From Pantoea sp. Ep11b (GTDB taxonomy: Bacteria > Pseudomonadota > Gammaproteobacteria > Enterobacterales > Enterobacteriaceae), in assembly GCF_040783975.1 (NCBI RefSeq), contig NZ_CP160631.1:3720001-3784000 (forward strand): a DNA stretch of 64,000 bases, written 5' to 3'. The notes under the pieces are model-generated. The model had not been told where the DNA came from. It did no database searches and worked only from the letters and a program-made list of their open reading frames with translations. The position numbers and the translations under genes were made by a program. Positions 1 to 11,620 of this stretch are shown in pieces. Numbering within the stretch: position 1 is the first letter of the stretch; every line of letters begins with the position of its first letter.

Positions 1-686
1 AGCTGCCGGATGGTTTCGCCGCTGGAGGCCGCGATCGTCGGTCTGAAGCGCATAAAATTGCCTTCCGACTGCCAGAGGGGCCAGACGTTAAGGGTGTCGG
101 GATAGCTGAAGCCGATGGTCTGATGCCGGGCCAGATCCGCAATGCTCTGCGGGGTGCCCGCTTTCGCCAGGTAGGCCGGACTGGCCATCAGCCGGATCGC
201 ACTGCTGCCCAGCATCCGGGCATGCAGCGTGGAGTCGCGCAGTTCGCCGATGCGAATGGCAATGTCGGTCTGCTGCTCCAGCAGATCGATCAGAATATCG
301 TCGGTATTGAGTTCAAGCTGGATCAGCGGATAGCGGGCGCGGAACGCATCCACCAGCGGCACAATCACATGCAGCATAAAGGGGGTGGCGGCGTTGACCC
401 GCAGCCGCCCGGAGGGAACCTCCCGTCGCTGTGCGATCTGCTCTTCCGCCTGCTCAACCGAGGCCAGGATCTGGCGCGCATGCGTCAGAAATACCTGACC
501 CTCTTCCGTCAGCGCCAGCCGCCGGGTGGTACGATGCAGCAGCGTCGTCTGCAGCTTGCTCTCCAGCCGCGACAGAGCGCGACTGATGCCCGAACTGGTC
601 TGCGCCAGCTGGGCGGCAGCCGCCGTAATCGACCCGCTGTCCACCACCGCGACCCAGGCGCGTAACTCTTCCAGCGTAATTTTCAC
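1..686 (-). CDS. LysR-family transcriptional regulator (partial, C-terminus outside window)
   Basis: The first 228 residues of a LysR-type DNA-binding regulator are visible; the rest lies beyond base 1. Residues about 1-60 form the winged helix-turn-helix (TLEELRAWVAVVDSGSITAA, then an SGISRALSRLE recognition region). From about residue 85 the periplasmic-binding-protein-like effector domain begins. The start is a GTG at 684-686: an in-frame stop lies seven codons upstream and there is no earlier ATG. It is followed on the same strand, after a long gap, by no visible partner, so its target cannot be inferred. LysR proteins usually act as tetramers on a divergent neighbour, but here parE lies upstream on the same strand. 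Family is certain; specific identity is unknown. Confidence 0.88.
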   Translation of the reverse strand, partial: MKITLEELRAWVAVVDSGSITAAAAQLAQTSSGISRALSRLESKLQTTLLHRTTRRLALTEEGQVFLTHARQILASVEQAEEQIAQRREVPSGRLRVNAATPFMLHVIVPLVDAFRARYPLIQLELNTDDILIDLLEQQTDIAIRIGELRDSTLHARMLGSSAIRLMASPAYLAKAGTPQSIADLARHQTIGFSYPDTLNVWPLWQSEGNFMRFRPTIAASSGETIRQ

Positions 687-768
687 AATAGTTACTGTCT
701 CTGCTCACTGAAACCTGCCCGGTGCGGCGAAAGAGGCTCCGGGTAGATCATGCCGGCGTCATAAAGCG

Positions 769-795
769 AACAGGACGCTTGCGCGTCCTGTTTTT

Positions 796-797
<2 letters not shown>
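769..797. terminator. Hairpin downstream of parE
   Basis: A perfect 10-bp stem (AACAGGACGC / GCGTCCTGTT) with a TTGC loop lies right after the parE stop. The run of seven T is on the plus-strand side and overlaps the parE stop codon. On the parE strand the hairpin is followed only by TTCGCTTT. It probably ends the parE operon transcript, perhaps acting in both directions. Confidence 0.6.
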
Positions 798-2736
<1,939 letters not shown>

Positions 2737-2740
2737 TTAC

Positions 2741-3322
2741 TCAGGGATGATTCAGACCAAGAAAGTCCAGAATCTGCGGGAAATGGCGCTCGAATCCAGT
2801 AAATGCATGATTTCCGCCCTCTTCCACCGTGTGCCGGCACGCGCTGTAATAGTCGAGTGCCTGACGGTAATCGAGAACTTCATCGCCGGTCTGTTGCAGC
2901 AGCCAGAGTAAATCGGGCGCTTCCAGCGGTTCAATCTGCATTACTTTGAGATCGTAAATGTGGCGAGACTCTAACACATATTGCTGGCCGGTGTAGGGAT
3001 TCTGATTTTCGCCCAGGAAATCTGTCAGCAACTCGAACGGCCGCACCGCAGGATTGACGACCACCGCTGGCAGCATAAAACATTGCGACAGCCAGGTGGC
3101 GTAGTAGCCGCCCAGCGACGAGCCGACCAGTCCCAGGGTTTCACCACTGCGACTCAGCACCAGGTCCTCCAGCATTGCGGCGGCATCGGCCGGGAAAGTG
3201 GGCAACTGGGGAACGATCATCTCGATCGCCGGATGCTGTGCCTCCAGCCATTGCCGGAACTGCGTTGCCTTCGCCGACCGGGGCGAACTGTTGAACCCGT
3301 GCAGATAGAGCAAAGCCGCCAC
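2741..3322 (-). CDS. yqiA: YqiA-type esterase (alpha/beta hydrolase)
   Basis: Small cytoplasmic alpha/beta hydrolase of 193 residues, the usual length for YqiA. It opens with [16 protein letters not shown], the oxyanion-hole HGF motif. The nucleophile elbow GSSLGG follows near residues 67-72, and a catalytic His (GGNHAF) lies near the C-terminus with an acidic residue before it. The E. coli homologue is reported to hydrolyse palmitoyl-CoA and p-nitrophenyl esters; its physiological substrate is unclear. It sits three bases after the cpdA stop and about 50 bases before parE, so it is almost certainly co-transcribed with both. Confidence 0.93.
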   Translation of the reverse strand: MAALLYLHGFNSSPRSAKATQFRQWLEAQHPAIEMIVPQLPTFPADAAAMLEDLVLSRSGETLGLVGSSLGGYYATWLSQCFMLPAVVVNPAVRPFELLTDFLGENQNPYTGQQYVLESRHIYDLKVMQIEPLEAPDLLWLLQQTGDEVLDYRQALDYYSACRHTVEEGGNHAFTGFERHFPQILDFLGLNHP

Positions 3323-3325
3323 GCG

Positions 3326-4153
3326 TCAGTATCCTTCTGAGTCTAAATCAGGACGAAAAGCGTCGGTGTCGAGCCGGTTGACCTCGGTATCAAGACGGCC
3401 ATCCGGATAGAGAGTAAACCAGCGCCAGCCCGGTGCCTCGGTGTCGATAGTAAAGCTGGTGCAGTGCGGTTTGAACTGTACGCAGGTTGAAGGGGTCGCC
3501 ACTACCCGGCGGCCCTGCCACGCCAGATCCAGCTCCTGATGTATATGCCCGCAGACCAGCGTCCGGGCTAACGGATAACGCTGCAGTACGGCGTCCAGTT
3601 GATGGGAATTGCGCAGGCTGTGCTGGTCGAGCCAGGTACAGCCCGAAGCCAGCGGATGGTGATGCAGCAGGACCAGCGTATGCCGTTGCGGAAAGCGCCC
3701 CAGCGCATTGTCGAGCCACTCCAGCTGATAGTCGCTCAGCATCCCATGCGGTACGCCCGGGACCTGACTGTCGAGCAGGACAATCTGCCACTGCTCACCC
3801 AGCAAAACCTGTTTATGGGCATTGATATGGGCGGCGGCCAGCGTATCGACCATCGCGGGCTGAAAATCATGATTGCCGGGCAGCCAGACGCAGGGCCGGG
3901 GCAAACGTGAGATACCCTCAGCAAAATGCTGATAGGCTTCGGCTGAGTGATCCTGGGCGAGATCGCCGGTGGCGATGATCAGGTCGTAGTCACGCTGTTG
4001 CGCGATAATCGCATCCAGTACCGCTTTGTAGCTCGACCAGGTGTTTACCCCAAGCAACGATTCATGTTTTCCCGCGAACAGGTGGGTATCCGTAATTTGT
4101 AAAATCCTGAATCCGGAACCGTTCGCCGCAGAAAGAGTTAGCAGGCTATCCAA
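3326..4153 (-). CDS. cpdA: 3',5'-cyclic-AMP phosphodiesterase
   Basis: Calcineurin-like metallophosphoesterase that hydrolyses cAMP to AMP and so dampens CRP signalling. The 275-residue protein shows all metal-ligand blocks of the family in order: ITDTHLF near residue 20, ATGDLAQDHS near 61, PGNHDFQP near 92, LLHHHPL near 164 and CGHIHQE near 202. Length equals E. coli CpdA. It lies between yqiB and yqiA in the parE run. The first ATG at 4153 fits the family start (MDSLLTL...). Nothing odd is seen. Confidence 0.96.
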   Translation of the reverse strand: MDSLLTLSAANGSGFRILQITDTHLFAGKHESLLGVNTWSSYKAVLDAIIAQQRDYDLIIATGDLAQDHSAEAYQHFAEGISRLPRPCVWLPGNHDFQPAMVDTLAAAHINAHKQVLLGEQWQIVLLDSQVPGVPHGMLSDYQLEWLDNALGRFPQRHTLVLLHHHPLASGCTWLDQHSLRNSHQLDAVLQRYPLARTLVCGHIHQELDLAWQGRRVVATPSTCVQFKPHCTSFTIDTEAPGWRWFTLYPDGRLDTEVNRLDTDAFRPDLDSEGY

Positions 4154-4195
4154 AGCGTTTCCTTCGTCTCCACGCCATTTACCGCATTATACGCA

Positions 4196-4621
4196 TCAGC
4201 AGACCGGAACTGCCATCGCGCCATGCGCCAGGCAGTAGCGCAGCCAGTCTGCGAGAAACTGGTTTATCTGATGTTTTTCATCGCGCTGATGCAGTTTTTT
4301 ATTAGGATAATCATAGCGCGCTTTGAAACGATAGATCTGTTGAGTTGAACACACTTCGGCGACCATCGCATCGTGATAGAGCCGGACCGACATTGAAGGC
4401 AGGCTCCAGTAACTGACGGCAGGCGCAACCTGGCGGATCTCCACCAGGGTGGTGTAGCGGGTCGACTCCTGAATCGTCAGCTGGTAACGGGCGCCACTCA
4501 CCTGATAGATCACCGATGCGCCCGCCTCATCGTTGCGCGGCAGCAGGCGGCGCAACTGGGCGAAATTGGTTTCGCAGAGCCGCATCATTTCGGGAAAGTC
4601 AGGGGTATAGCGCTGTTTCAT
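4196..4621 (-). CDS. yqiB: DUF1249 family protein YqiB
   Basis: Conserved enterobacterial protein of unknown function (DUF1249), 141 residues from the chosen start. The in-frame ATG at 4633 gives four extra residues, but the ATG at 4619-4621 matches the family N-terminus [16 protein letters not shown] and overlaps the nudF stop as ATGA, indicating translational coupling. The C-terminal block [20 protein letters not shown] is the conserved part. No catalytic motif is recognisable. Genetic neighbourhood (nudF, cpdA, parE) is conserved with E. coli but gives no clear functional clue. Confidence 0.92.
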   Translation of the reverse strand: MKQRYTPDFPEMMRLCETNFAQLRRLLPRNDEAGASVIYQVSGARYQLTIQESTRYTTLVEIRQVAPAVSYWSLPSMSVRLYHDAMVAEVCSTQQIYRFKARYDYPNKKLHQRDEKHQINQFLADWLRYCLAHGAMAVPVC

Positions 4622-5253
4622 TTTTGTATCCACTCTTCGCGTAGTTTTTCATGGTGCAACGCCAGCCATTGCAGGGCGATGACAGACGCCGCATTGTCGA
4701 TTATCCCCTCTTCCACCCAGCGGTAAGCCTGTTCGCGGCTCACCACATGGACAAGAATATCCTCATTCTCTTCCTCCAGACCATGGCATCCCTCTGCCTG
4801 GCTGGCATCCACTTCCCCAATCAGCACCGACAGACGTTCGCTGGTACCGCCAGGGCTGGCCAGATAGCTCAGCATGGGCTTAATCCGGCCGACCGTTAAT
4901 CCCGCCTCTTCGACGGCTTCGCGACGCGCCACCTGCTCGACCGTTTCGCCTGGCTCAATGATACCGGCGACCATCTCCAGCAGCCAGGGTGACGCACTGC
5001 TGTCATAAGCCGGGATGCGGATCTGTTCAATCAGCACCACTTCGTCGCGTAAGGGATCATAAGGTAGCAGCACGGCAGCATGTCCGCGCTCAAAAACTTC
5101 GCGCAGCACCTCCCCGCTCATTTCGCCATTAAACCGGCGGTGGCGGAAGCGATAGCGCCCAATGGAAAAAAAACCGTCGTAGAGGGTTTCGCGTGCAATA
5201 ATTTCTACATCGTTTTTTGTAAAAGTCACAGGGGATTTTTTTTCTTCCGACAT
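4618..5253 (-). CDS. nudF: ADP-ribose pyrophosphatase (Nudix hydrolase)
   Basis: Hydrolyses ADP-ribose to AMP and ribose 5-phosphate. The Nudix box GX5EX7REUXEEXGU is present as [22 protein letters not shown], with the family insert and the dimer segment around it. Start: two adjacent ATGs (5254-5256 and 5251-5253) follow AAGGA. The second has the better eight-base spacing and gives a 211-residue protein starting MSEEKKSP, comparable with E. coli NudF (209). The first cistron of the nudF-parE run, it is transcribed away from tolC, so the 5254-5466 gap holds both promoters. Confidence 0.94.
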   Translation of the reverse strand: MSEEKKSPVTFTKNDVEIIARETLYDGFFSIGRYRFRHRRFNGEMSGEVLREVFERGHAAVLLPYDPLRDEVVLIEQIRIPAYDSSASPWLLEMVAGIIEPGETVEQVARREAVEEAGLTVGRIKPMLSYLASPGGTSERLSVLIGEVDASQAEGCHGLEEENEDILVHVVSREQAYRWVEEGIIDNAASVIALQWLALHHEKLREEWIQK

Positions 5254-5466
5254 CATCAGGTTCCTTGTGCAGAGTGGGATGGAGCGAAAAAAGCCTGTCA
5301 CCGTGCTCCATGTAAGTGGTTCTTTATGAATTATTTACGTAAATTAGAGGGAGAAGGCACGTTCAGCCAACTTATCTCACAGTTGCCCTCTGCTAGAATC
5401 GGCGATAATTTTTTGGCTTACCCGGCAGCGCACCCACTGCAATTTGCTGCAACAAAAGGAATGCAA

Positions 5467-6921
5467 ATGAAAAAACTGCTCCCATTTTTTATTGGGCTGA
5501 GCCTGGGCGGTTTCAGCTTCGCCAGCCAGGCCGAAGACCTGCTTCAGGTTTACCAGCAAGCGCGTCTGAGCAACCCGGATCTGCGCAGCGCCGCTGCCGA
5601 TCGCGATTCTGCATTTGAGAAGATTAACGAATCGCGCGGCTCATTGTTACCCCAGCTCGGCCTGGGTGCAGACTATACCTATAGCAGCGGTTATCGCGAT
5701 AACAGCGGTCTGCATTCCGATACCACCAGCGGCACACTGCAATTAACCCAGACCCTTTTCGATATGTCGAAATGGCGTGCGCTGACGGTGCAGGAGAAAA
5801 CGGCCGGAATACAGGATGTTACCTATCAGGTGGCACAGCAGGATCTGATCCAGAAAACCGCCACCGCCTACTTCAACGTGCTGAAAGCCATTGATACGCT
5901 CTCTTACATTGAAGCGCAGAAACAGTCTATCTATCGCGAACTGGATCAGACCACTCAGCGTTTCAACGTGGGTCTGGTCGCCATCACCGACGTCCAGAAC
6001 GCCCGTGCACAGTATGACAGCGTGCTGGCGAACGAAGTGACCGCGCGAAACGATCTTGATAATAGCGTGGAAACGTTACGTCAGATCACCGGCATGAACT
6101 ACCTGTCACTGGCTTCGCTGAACATCGATCGCTTCAAAACCGAGAAGCCGGACGCGGTCAACGCTCTGCTTAAGCAAGCCGAGAACCGTAACCTGTCGCT
6201 GCTCTCTGCGCGTCTGAGCCAGGACTTAGCGCGCGAGCAGATCCGCTACGCTGAAAGCGGCCATATGCCTACGCTGGATCTGAAGGCCTCAACCAATCTG
6301 TCGAACAGCAAATATGGCGGCAGCCGTGCGAACCAGAGTTCAGGTTCGACGGACGCGATCACCGGTTCAAATCAGGTTGGCCTGAGCTTCTCTCTGCCTC
6401 TTTACAGCGGCGGCACCGTGACCTCGCAGGTGAAACAGGCGCAGTATAATTTTGTCAGCGCCAGTGAGCAGCTGGAAAGTGCGCACCGTTCAGCGGTTCA
6501 GAACGTACGCCAGTCGTTTAACAACGTCAACGCCTCCATCAGCAGTATCAATGCTTATAAACAGGCCGTGGTCTCTGCACAAAGCTCTCTGGATGCGTCA
6601 GAAGCGGGCTATCAGGTGGGTACACGTACTATCGTTGATGTGCTGGATGCCACAACCGTGCTCTATAACGCCAAGCAGCAACTCTCTGACGCGCGTTACA
6701 GCTACCTGATCAACCAGCTGAATATCAGTTATGCGCTGGGTACGCTCAATGAGCAGAGCCTGCAGAAACTGAACAGCCAGCTGGGTAAAGAGATCCCTAC
6801 CTCACCGGAAACGGTGGCGCCGGAAAACGCGCAGCAGACCGCACGCGTGGATAATGGCCCTGTGGCAACCAGCTCGCCGGAGGCGGCACGTCGCAGCAGC
6901 GGTAATCCTTTCGGTAATTAA
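5467..6921 (+). CDS. tolC: Outer-membrane efflux channel TolC
   Basis: Trimeric outer-membrane channel and periplasmic tunnel, serving AcrAB-type pumps and type I secretion. The 484-residue precursor begins MKKLLPFFIGLSLGGFSFASQA, a signal peptide probably cut before EDLLQVYQQARLSNPD. Two internally homologous halves follow. The motif GLVAITDVQNARAQYD lies in the first half and VGTRTIVDVLDATT in the second. The chosen ATG at 5467 lies six bases after AGGA; the ATG at 5461 is an equally possible start two codons earlier. The C-terminal tail after the last helix is divergent, as is usual. Divergent from nudF and followed by ygiB-ygiC as in E. coli. Confidence 0.97.
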   Translation: MKKLLPFFIGLSLGGFSFASQAEDLLQVYQQARLSNPDLRSAAADRDSAFEKINESRGSLLPQLGLGADYTYSSGYRDNSGLHSDTTSGTLQLTQTLFDMSKWRALTVQEKTAGIQDVTYQVAQQDLIQKTATAYFNVLKAIDTLSYIEAQKQSIYRELDQTTQRFNVGLVAITDVQNARAQYDSVLANEVTARNDLDNSVETLRQITGMNYLSLASLNIDRFKTEKPDAVNALLKQAENRNLSLLSARLSQDLAREQIRYAESGHMPTLDLKASTNLSNSKYGGSRANQSSGSTDAITGSNQVGLSFSLPLYSGGTVTSQVKQAQYNFVSASEQLESAHRSAVQNVRQSFNNVNASISSINAYKQAVVSAQSSLDASEAGYQVGTRTIVDVLDATTVLYNAKQQLSDARYSYLINQLNISYALGTLNEQSLQKLNSQLGKEIPTSPETVAPENAQQTARVDNGPVATSSPEAARRSSGNPFGN

Positions 6922-6960
6922 TCAGCAGGCGGGCTGCTTTGCGGCCCGCCTCTCTGCTGA
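6922..6960 (+). terminator. GC-rich hairpin after tolC
   Basis: TCAGCAGGCGGGC pairs with GCCCGCC and CTGCTGA across a TGCTTTGC loop immediately after the tolC stop. It has no following T run, so termination may be partial or Rho-assisted. A pyrimidine-poor stretch and then ygiB follow about 140 bases later. Confidence 0.5.
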
Positions 6961-7063
6961 ACGTATAACTAAGTAAAGATCCCTGCTGCATCAGGCCTTC
7001 AGCTTCAATTTTACCCCCCCATCCCCTATTCTATGCCCTACCTTTGGGCACAGGATAATCATA

Positions 7064-7735
7064 ATGAAACGCACAAAATCTATTCGCTATGCCGCTTTTC
7101 GTAAGAGCTGGCAGGCACGCCATTTAACGCCCGTTGCTTTCGCTGTTTCGGCTGTCTTTATGCTGGCCGGCTGCGAACAGAACGATGAAACGGTGTCGAT
7201 GTACCAGAACGCGGATGACTGTTCCAAAGCCAATCCGGGCCAGAGCGCACAGTGCACCACCGCCTTCAATGAGGCCAAAAAAGAGGCCGAACGCACCGCG
7301 CCAAAATATGCCACGCGTGAAGACTGCGTCGCGGAATTTGGTGAGAATCAGTGCCAGCAGACGCCGGCTCAGGCGGGCGTGGGCACCACTAATGCAGAAT
7401 CTCAGCAGAGTGGCGGCAGCTTCTGGATGCCGCTCATGGCCGGTTACATGATGGGCCGTATGATGGGCGGTGGTTCTGGCTTTGCGCAGCAGCCGCTGTT
7501 CTCGCCTAAAACGGCCCGCAGCCCGGCCAACGGTCAGTTTGTGGATGCGTCCGGCCGCAACTATGGCCCGGCGACGTCGGGTAAAAGCATGACCGTACCG
7601 AAAACGGCGCTGGCCCCGAAACCGGCAACCACCTCGACCATCACCCGCGGTGGCTTCGGTGAAACCGTTGCGAAGCAGAACAGCATGCAGCGCAGCAGCG
7701 CCACCGGCACCTCCAGCCGCTCAATGGGAGGCTGA
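7064..7735 (+). CDS. ygiB: DUF1190 family protein YgiB
   Basis: Protein of 223 residues, identical in length to E. coli YgiB. The N-terminal region carries a hydrophobic stretch ending in LAGC (near residues 28-36), suggesting membrane anchoring or lipidation despite the long basic lead. It has paired cysteines ([28 protein letters not shown]), a Met/Gly-rich segment [15 protein letters not shown] and a Ser/Thr-rich tail ending SSRSMGG. Its function is unknown. It forms a tight pair with ygiC, seven bases downstream, and both follow tolC in E. coli, where the group belongs to a mar/sox/rob-responsive operon. Confidence 0.93.
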   Translation: MKRTKSIRYAAFRKSWQARHLTPVAFAVSAVFMLAGCEQNDETVSMYQNADDCSKANPGQSAQCTTAFNEAKKEAERTAPKYATREDCVAEFGENQCQQTPAQAGVGTTNAESQQSGGSFWMPLMAGYMMGRMMGGGSGFAQQPLFSPKTARSPANGQFVDASGRNYGPATSGKSMTVPKTALAPKPATTSTITRGGFGETVAKQNSMQRSSATGTSSRSMGG

Positions 7736-7742
7736 CGCCCCG

Positions 7743-8903
7743 ATGGAACGCATTGCCATTTCAGAACGCCCCGGCTGGCGCGAAAAAGCTACCGAGTTCG
7801 GTTTCCGCTTTCACACCATGCATGGTGAACCCTACTGGTGTGAAGATGCCTATTACCAGTTCACGCTGGCGCAGATCGAACATCTGGAAGAGGTGACCGC
7901 TGAACTGCATCAGATGTGCCTGCAGGTGGTGGAGAAAGTGGTCAACAGCGAGGCGCTGCTGATGAAATTCCGCATTCCTAAGCATACCTGGGACTTTGTG
8001 CGCGATTCATGGCGTCAGCGCCAGCCTTCGCTCTACTCGCGCCTCGATCTCGCCTGGGATGGAAAAGGCGAGGTCAAACTGCTGGAAAACAATGCCGATA
8101 CGCCGACCTCGCTGTATGAAGCGGCTTTCTTCCAGTGGCTCTGGCTGGAAGATCAGCTCAACGCGGGTCAGTTACCCGCAGGCAGCGACCAGTTTAACAG
8201 CCTGCAGGAGAAGCTGATCGAGCGCTTTGCCGACTTACATCAGCAGCACGGGTTTAACCTCCTGCACTTCGCCTGCTGCCGCGACACCGATGAAGATCGC
8301 GGAACCGTGCAGTACCTTCAGGATTGCGCCAGCGAAGCGGGACTGCCGGGTGAGTTTCTCTACATCGATGAGATTGGCCTGGGTGAAAAAGGGGAATTTA
8401 CCGACGCTCAGGATCAGGTGATCAGTAACCTGTTCAAGCTCTATCCGTGGGAATTCATGCTGCGCGAGATGTTCTCAACCAAGCTGGGAGATGCTGGCGT
8501 GCGCTGGCTGGAACCGGCCTGGAAGAGCATTATCTCGAACAAAGCCTTGCTGCCGATGCTGTGGGAGATGTTCCCGAATCACCCTAACCTGCTGCCCGCC
8601 TGGTTTGCGGAAGATGAGGTTCCGCCGATGGAGAAATATGTGGTCAAGCCGCTGTTTTCCCGTGAAGGCGCTAATATCCGCATCGTGGAAAACGGTCAGG
8701 AGATCGCCCGGGTGGAGGGGCCTTATGGCGAAGAGGGAATGATCGTCCAGCAGTTCCATCCGCTGCCAAAATTTGGCGACAGTTATACGCTGATCGGCAG
8801 CTGGCTGATTGACGATCAACCGGCGGGTATTGGTCTGCGTGAGGATCGCGATCTGATCACACAGGATCTCTCCCGCTTCTATCCGCACGCCTTTATCGGC
8901 TGA
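7743..8903 (+). CDS. ygiC: Glutathionylspermidine-synthase-like ATP-grasp protein YgiC
   Basis: A 386-residue protein matching the C-terminal ATP-grasp amidase-independent ligase fold of glutathionylspermidine synthase (GSP_synth family). Typical blocks are visible: [12 protein letters not shown] with [16 protein letters not shown] near residues 95-125, [14 protein letters not shown] near 230, and the ATP-binding region [14 protein letters not shown] near 300 followed by [17 protein letters not shown]. The true substrate is unknown. The ATG at 7743 is set by the family N-terminus [16 protein letters not shown]. It directly follows ygiB with only seven bases between. Confidence 0.93.
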   Translation: MERIAISERPGWREKATEFGFRFHTMHGEPYWCEDAYYQFTLAQIEHLEEVTAELHQMCLQVVEKVVNSEALLMKFRIPKHTWDFVRDSWRQRQPSLYSRLDLAWDGKGEVKLLENNADTPTSLYEAAFFQWLWLEDQLNAGQLPAGSDQFNSLQEKLIERFADLHQQHGFNLLHFACCRDTDEDRGTVQYLQDCASEAGLPGEFLYIDEIGLGEKGEFTDAQDQVISNLFKLYPWEFMLREMFSTKLGDAGVRWLEPAWKSIISNKALLPMLWEMFPNHPNLLPAWFAEDEVPPMEKYVVKPLFSREGANIRIVENGQEIARVEGPYGEEGMIVQQFHPLPKFGDSYTLIGSWLIDDQPAGIGLREDRDLITQDLSRFYPHAFIG

Positions 8904-9087
8904 CGCACCACGATTAACGTAAATACGGGCTGGTGCCGGCAGCCCGGAAAGCCGAGAAACTCAGGCACGCCTGCCCGCGCCTACTCAGCCCTGGGTGGGT
9001 ACGCGTGCGATGTGGTTCAGAAACGCCAGGCGTGCTCTTCAGGCCGCAGGGCGTTTTCCGCTTCTGTCCCTGCTCACGATTCTCTGC

Positions 9088-9873
9088 TTAACCGACCTGA
9101 ACCGACAGCATGCTGATGGCCCCCATCTCTATCCCGTCAACCGGGATGGTAATGGCGTCATCCGGCTGACGTGCGCCCAGCACATAGAGCAGCGGCAGAT
9201 AGTGCTCAGGCGTCGGGCTCGAGAGCGCGGCGTCAGGATGATCCATAAAGTTCACCAGCGGATGTGACGCGGCATCGCTTTGCACCGCCAGGTTATCGCG
9301 AACGAACTGTTCAAAGCCGCTGGCCCAGGGATAGATATCTTTGCTGCCGTTCCAGTGCGCTTTTCGCAGGTTGTGCACCACGTTGCCGCTGGCGACAATC
9401 ATTACGCCCTGATCGCGCAGCGCAGCCAGTTTTCGCCCCATCTCAAAATGCCATGCGGCGGGTTGGGTACCATCGATACTGAGCTGCACCACCGGAATAT
9501 CGGCATCCGGATACATCTTTATCAGGACGCCCCAGGTGCCATGATCCAGTCCCCATTCATGATCCAGCTTCACCGCCACCGGCGCTAACTGTTCCACCAG
9601 CTGCTGCGCCAGCGCCGGCGATCCGGGTGCCGGATAGCGCGTATCAAACAGCGCCTGGGGAAATCCCCCGAAATCATGAATGGTTTTCGGCTGCGCCATG
9701 GCGGTGACGGCGGTGCCGCGCGTATACCAGTGCGCCGAAACCGCAATAATCGCGCGCGGGCGTGGCAGCGTGTCACCAGCCTGACGCCACGCGGTGGTGT
9801 AACGGTTCTCTTCAAGAGCATTCATCGGGTTGCCGTGACCCAAAAACAGCGCTGGCATACGTAACTGACTCAT
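9088..9873 (-). CDS. ygiD: 4,5-DOPA dioxygenase extradiol-type protein YgiD
   Basis: LigB-superfamily metal-dependent ring-cleaving dioxygenase, 261 residues. Metal-ligand histidines of the family are visible in GHGNPMN (residues 13-19), SAHWYTRG near 46 and DHGTWGVL near 110, with SGNVVHNLRKAHW near 160 completing the site. The E. coli enzyme cleaves L-DOPA at the 4,5 position to a betalamic-acid precursor in vitro; its natural substrate is unknown. It is convergent with ygiC. In E. coli zupT lies between ygiD and ribB, but here only about 220 bases without a gene separate them. Confidence 0.93.
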   Translation of the reverse strand: MSQLRMPALFLGHGNPMNALEENRYTTAWRQAGDTLPRPRAIIAVSAHWYTRGTAVTAMAQPKTIHDFGGFPQALFDTRYPAPGSPALAQQLVEQLAPVAVKLDHEWGLDHGTWGVLIKMYPDADIPVVQLSIDGTQPAAWHFEMGRKLAALRDQGVMIVASGNVVHNLRKAHWNGSKDIYPWASGFEQFVRDNLAVQSDAASHPLVNFMDHPDAALSSPTPEHYLPLLYVLGARQPDDAITIPVDGIEMGAISMLSVQVG

Positions 9874-10052
9874 TCGTGAACTCCGGAATCCGGTTGTTTT
9901 ATGCTCACTACGATACGCGCATTTATGCCGGGATCACGCGGATAAGCATGATGAAGATCGTCAGGAAATTTGAATGAAAAGCGCGATGTTGTTAACCAGG
10001 CGTCGGACAGCAGGAAGAGGAGGAAAGCGCGACAGGCGTGTGCTGCAGAAAC

Positions 10053-10079
10053 AAAAACAGGCCCGCAGGCCTGTTTTAT
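10053..10079 (-). terminator. Rho-independent terminator of ribB
   Basis: On the minus strand AACAGGCC-TGCG-GGCCTGTT is followed by TTTTG, 14 bases after the ribB stop. It has a strong GC stem and a T tract on the correct side. Confidence 0.88.
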
Positions 10080-10092
10080 TGCAGCCGGGTAA

Positions 10093-10749
10093 TCAGCTGG
10101 CGTGGCGTGTTTCGTGCGTGCGACGCCAGGCGATCAGATCTTCGATCGTAACGACCGGCATCTCATGCTGACGGGCAAACGCAATCGCTTCAGGCGCATG
10201 CGCCATGGTGCCGTCATCGTTAGTCAGTTCACACAGGACACCGGCGGGCTTAAAGCCTGCAAGCGTGACCAGATCGATGGTCGCTTCTGTGTGGCCGCCA
10301 CGGGTCAGGACCCCACCTTCGCTGGCGCGCAGCGGGAAGACGTGACCAGGACGATGCAGATCGGCCGGCTTTGCATCATCGGCAATCGCCGTGCGGATGG
10401 TGGTGATGCGATCCTGCGCGGAAACGCCGGTCGTGACGCCCTCTGCCGCTTCGATGGTCACAGTGAAGCCGGTGCCAAAGGAGCTGGTGTTGTTCTCCAC
10501 CATCATCGGCAGATCAAGCTGCTGGCGACGCTCTTCCGTCAGGCAAAGGCAGACGATGCCGCTGCCATGACGAATCGTCAGTGCCATCTGTTCAACGGTC
10601 ATGGTTTCTGCGGCGAAGATCATGTCGCCTTCGTTTTCACGATTTTCATCGTCGAGTACCATCACACCGCGTCCCTCACGCAGGGCGGCGATAGCACGTT
10701 CTACACGCTGTTCAGGCGTGCCAAATTCAGAAAGTAGCGTCTGATTCAT
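10093..10749 (-). CDS. ribB: 3,4-dihydroxy-2-butanone 4-phosphate synthase
   Basis: Converts ribulose 5-phosphate to 3,4-dihydroxy-2-butanone 4-phosphate plus formate, supplying the four-carbon unit of riboflavin. The 218-residue single-domain protein (no GTP cyclohydrolase fusion) shows the metal and substrate loop [17 protein letters not shown] near residues 32-48, the RHGSGIVC block near 60, the [10 protein letters not shown] loop near 133 and HTEATIDL near 153. An FMN riboswitch precedes it and a terminator follows, so it is a monocistronic, flavin-repressed unit. Confidence 0.97.
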   Translation of the reverse strand: MNQTLLSEFGTPEQRVERAIAALREGRGVMVLDDENRENEGDMIFAAETMTVEQMALTIRHGSGIVCLCLTEERRQQLDLPMMVENNTSSFGTGFTVTIEAAEGVTTGVSAQDRITTIRTAIADDAKPADLHRPGHVFPLRASEGGVLTRGGHTEATIDLVTLAGFKPAGVLCELTNDDGTMAHAPEAIAFARQHEMPVVTIEDLIAWRRTHETRHAS

Positions 10750-10861
10750 GGTAATAAAAACCTTAATATGTATGGGTTACCAGAATCAGGGCGTGCTTAG
10801 GAGTGACGTCAAAAAGACGTGGCAATAACGTGAAGCAGACACAATTGTCCGACAGATGTCG

Positions 10862-11016
10862 TTACCCTCTCCCATCCGGACTGTAACCGTCGGCCCCGGA
10901 ATTACACCGGATCTGCTGACCTTTACCCCTCTTTTCAGCGAGATAAAGCGCTCGCGGGCTTTCAGCCGAAGCTGATTTACCGCCGGTGGGGAATTGCGCC
11001 CCGCCCTGAGAATAAG
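10862..11016 (-). promoter_or_regulatory. FMN riboswitch (RFN element) of ribB
   Basis: The minus strand in the ribB leader carries the hallmark RFN blocks in order: TTCTCAGGGCGGGGCG, then AATTCCCCACCGGCGGTAAAT, the variable arm, AGCCCGCGAGCG, GGTCAGCAGATCCGGTG, and CCGGGGCCGACGGTTACAGTCCGGATG ending in GGGAGAGGGTAAC (read with the usual breaks). The order and spacing fit the six-helix FMN aptamer. The expression platform lies in the roughly 110 bases between the aptamer and the ribB ATG. No strong U-tract terminator is seen there, so control through ribosome-site occlusion or Rho is likely, as in E. coli. Confidence 0.96.
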
Positions 11017-11188
11017 CAGTTCAACTATAACGCTGAATGTCTGAAGCGGCAATCGTCAATAGCGCAATTGCTTTTGCATTTTCTGCGTTACGGATTTGAG
11101 GTTTATCCTTTTCATTTCTGGCATTACACTTAACACTTATTACGTTGGTAAACACGCTGACACAGCTCCCCGTAACCAGGAAATCATC

Positions 11189-11578
11189 ATGATCGACACG
11201 AAAAAAATTGAACAACTTGCCCGTCAGGTTCACGACGCGATGCCTAAAGGTGTGCGTGAGTTTGGGGATGATGTCGAAAAGAAAATTCGTCAGGTTCTTC
11301 AGGCGCAGCTGACCCGAATGGATCTGGTCAACCGTGAAGAGTTTGATGTGCAGACCCAGGTCTTGCTGCGTACGCGGGAGAAGCTGGCGGCGCTGGAGCA
11401 GCGCCTGGCTCAGCTGGAAAGCCAGGGCTCCTCAGCCGGTACGCCGCCAGCGGCAGCCGCTCCGGCCGCTACAGCCACCCCTGTGACCCCGGCGGCTGCG
11501 GTAGCGACCTCACCTGCGGTCTCTCCGCCACCGGTTGCCGACGTGGTAAAACCTGTGCCGGAAAACAAGTCAGAATAA
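11189..11578 (+). CDS. ubiK: Ubiquinone biosynthesis accessory factor UbiK
   Basis: BMFP-fold coiled-coil protein that supports the Ubi biosynthesis complex together with UbiJ. Residues 1-75 ([20 protein letters not shown] through the [16 protein letters not shown] heptads) match the family closely. The start is the ATG at 11189; the open frame runs further upstream, but only this ATG fits the family. At 129 residues it is longer than E. coli UbiK (96) because of an Ala/Pro/Thr-rich low-complexity tail from about residue 80. It is convergent with hldE and divergent from ribB; the ribB riboswitch lies just upstream on the other strand. Confidence 0.94.
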   Translation: MIDTKKIEQLARQVHDAMPKGVREFGDDVEKKIRQVLQAQLTRMDLVNREEFDVQTQVLLRTREKLAALEQRLAQLESQGSSAGTPPAAAAPAATATPVTPAAAVATSPAVSPPPVADVVKPVPENKSE

Positions 11579-11620
11579 GTGCTCAGGCGGGAGCCTGGCG
11601 GCTCCCGCTCAGTCGTTGCT

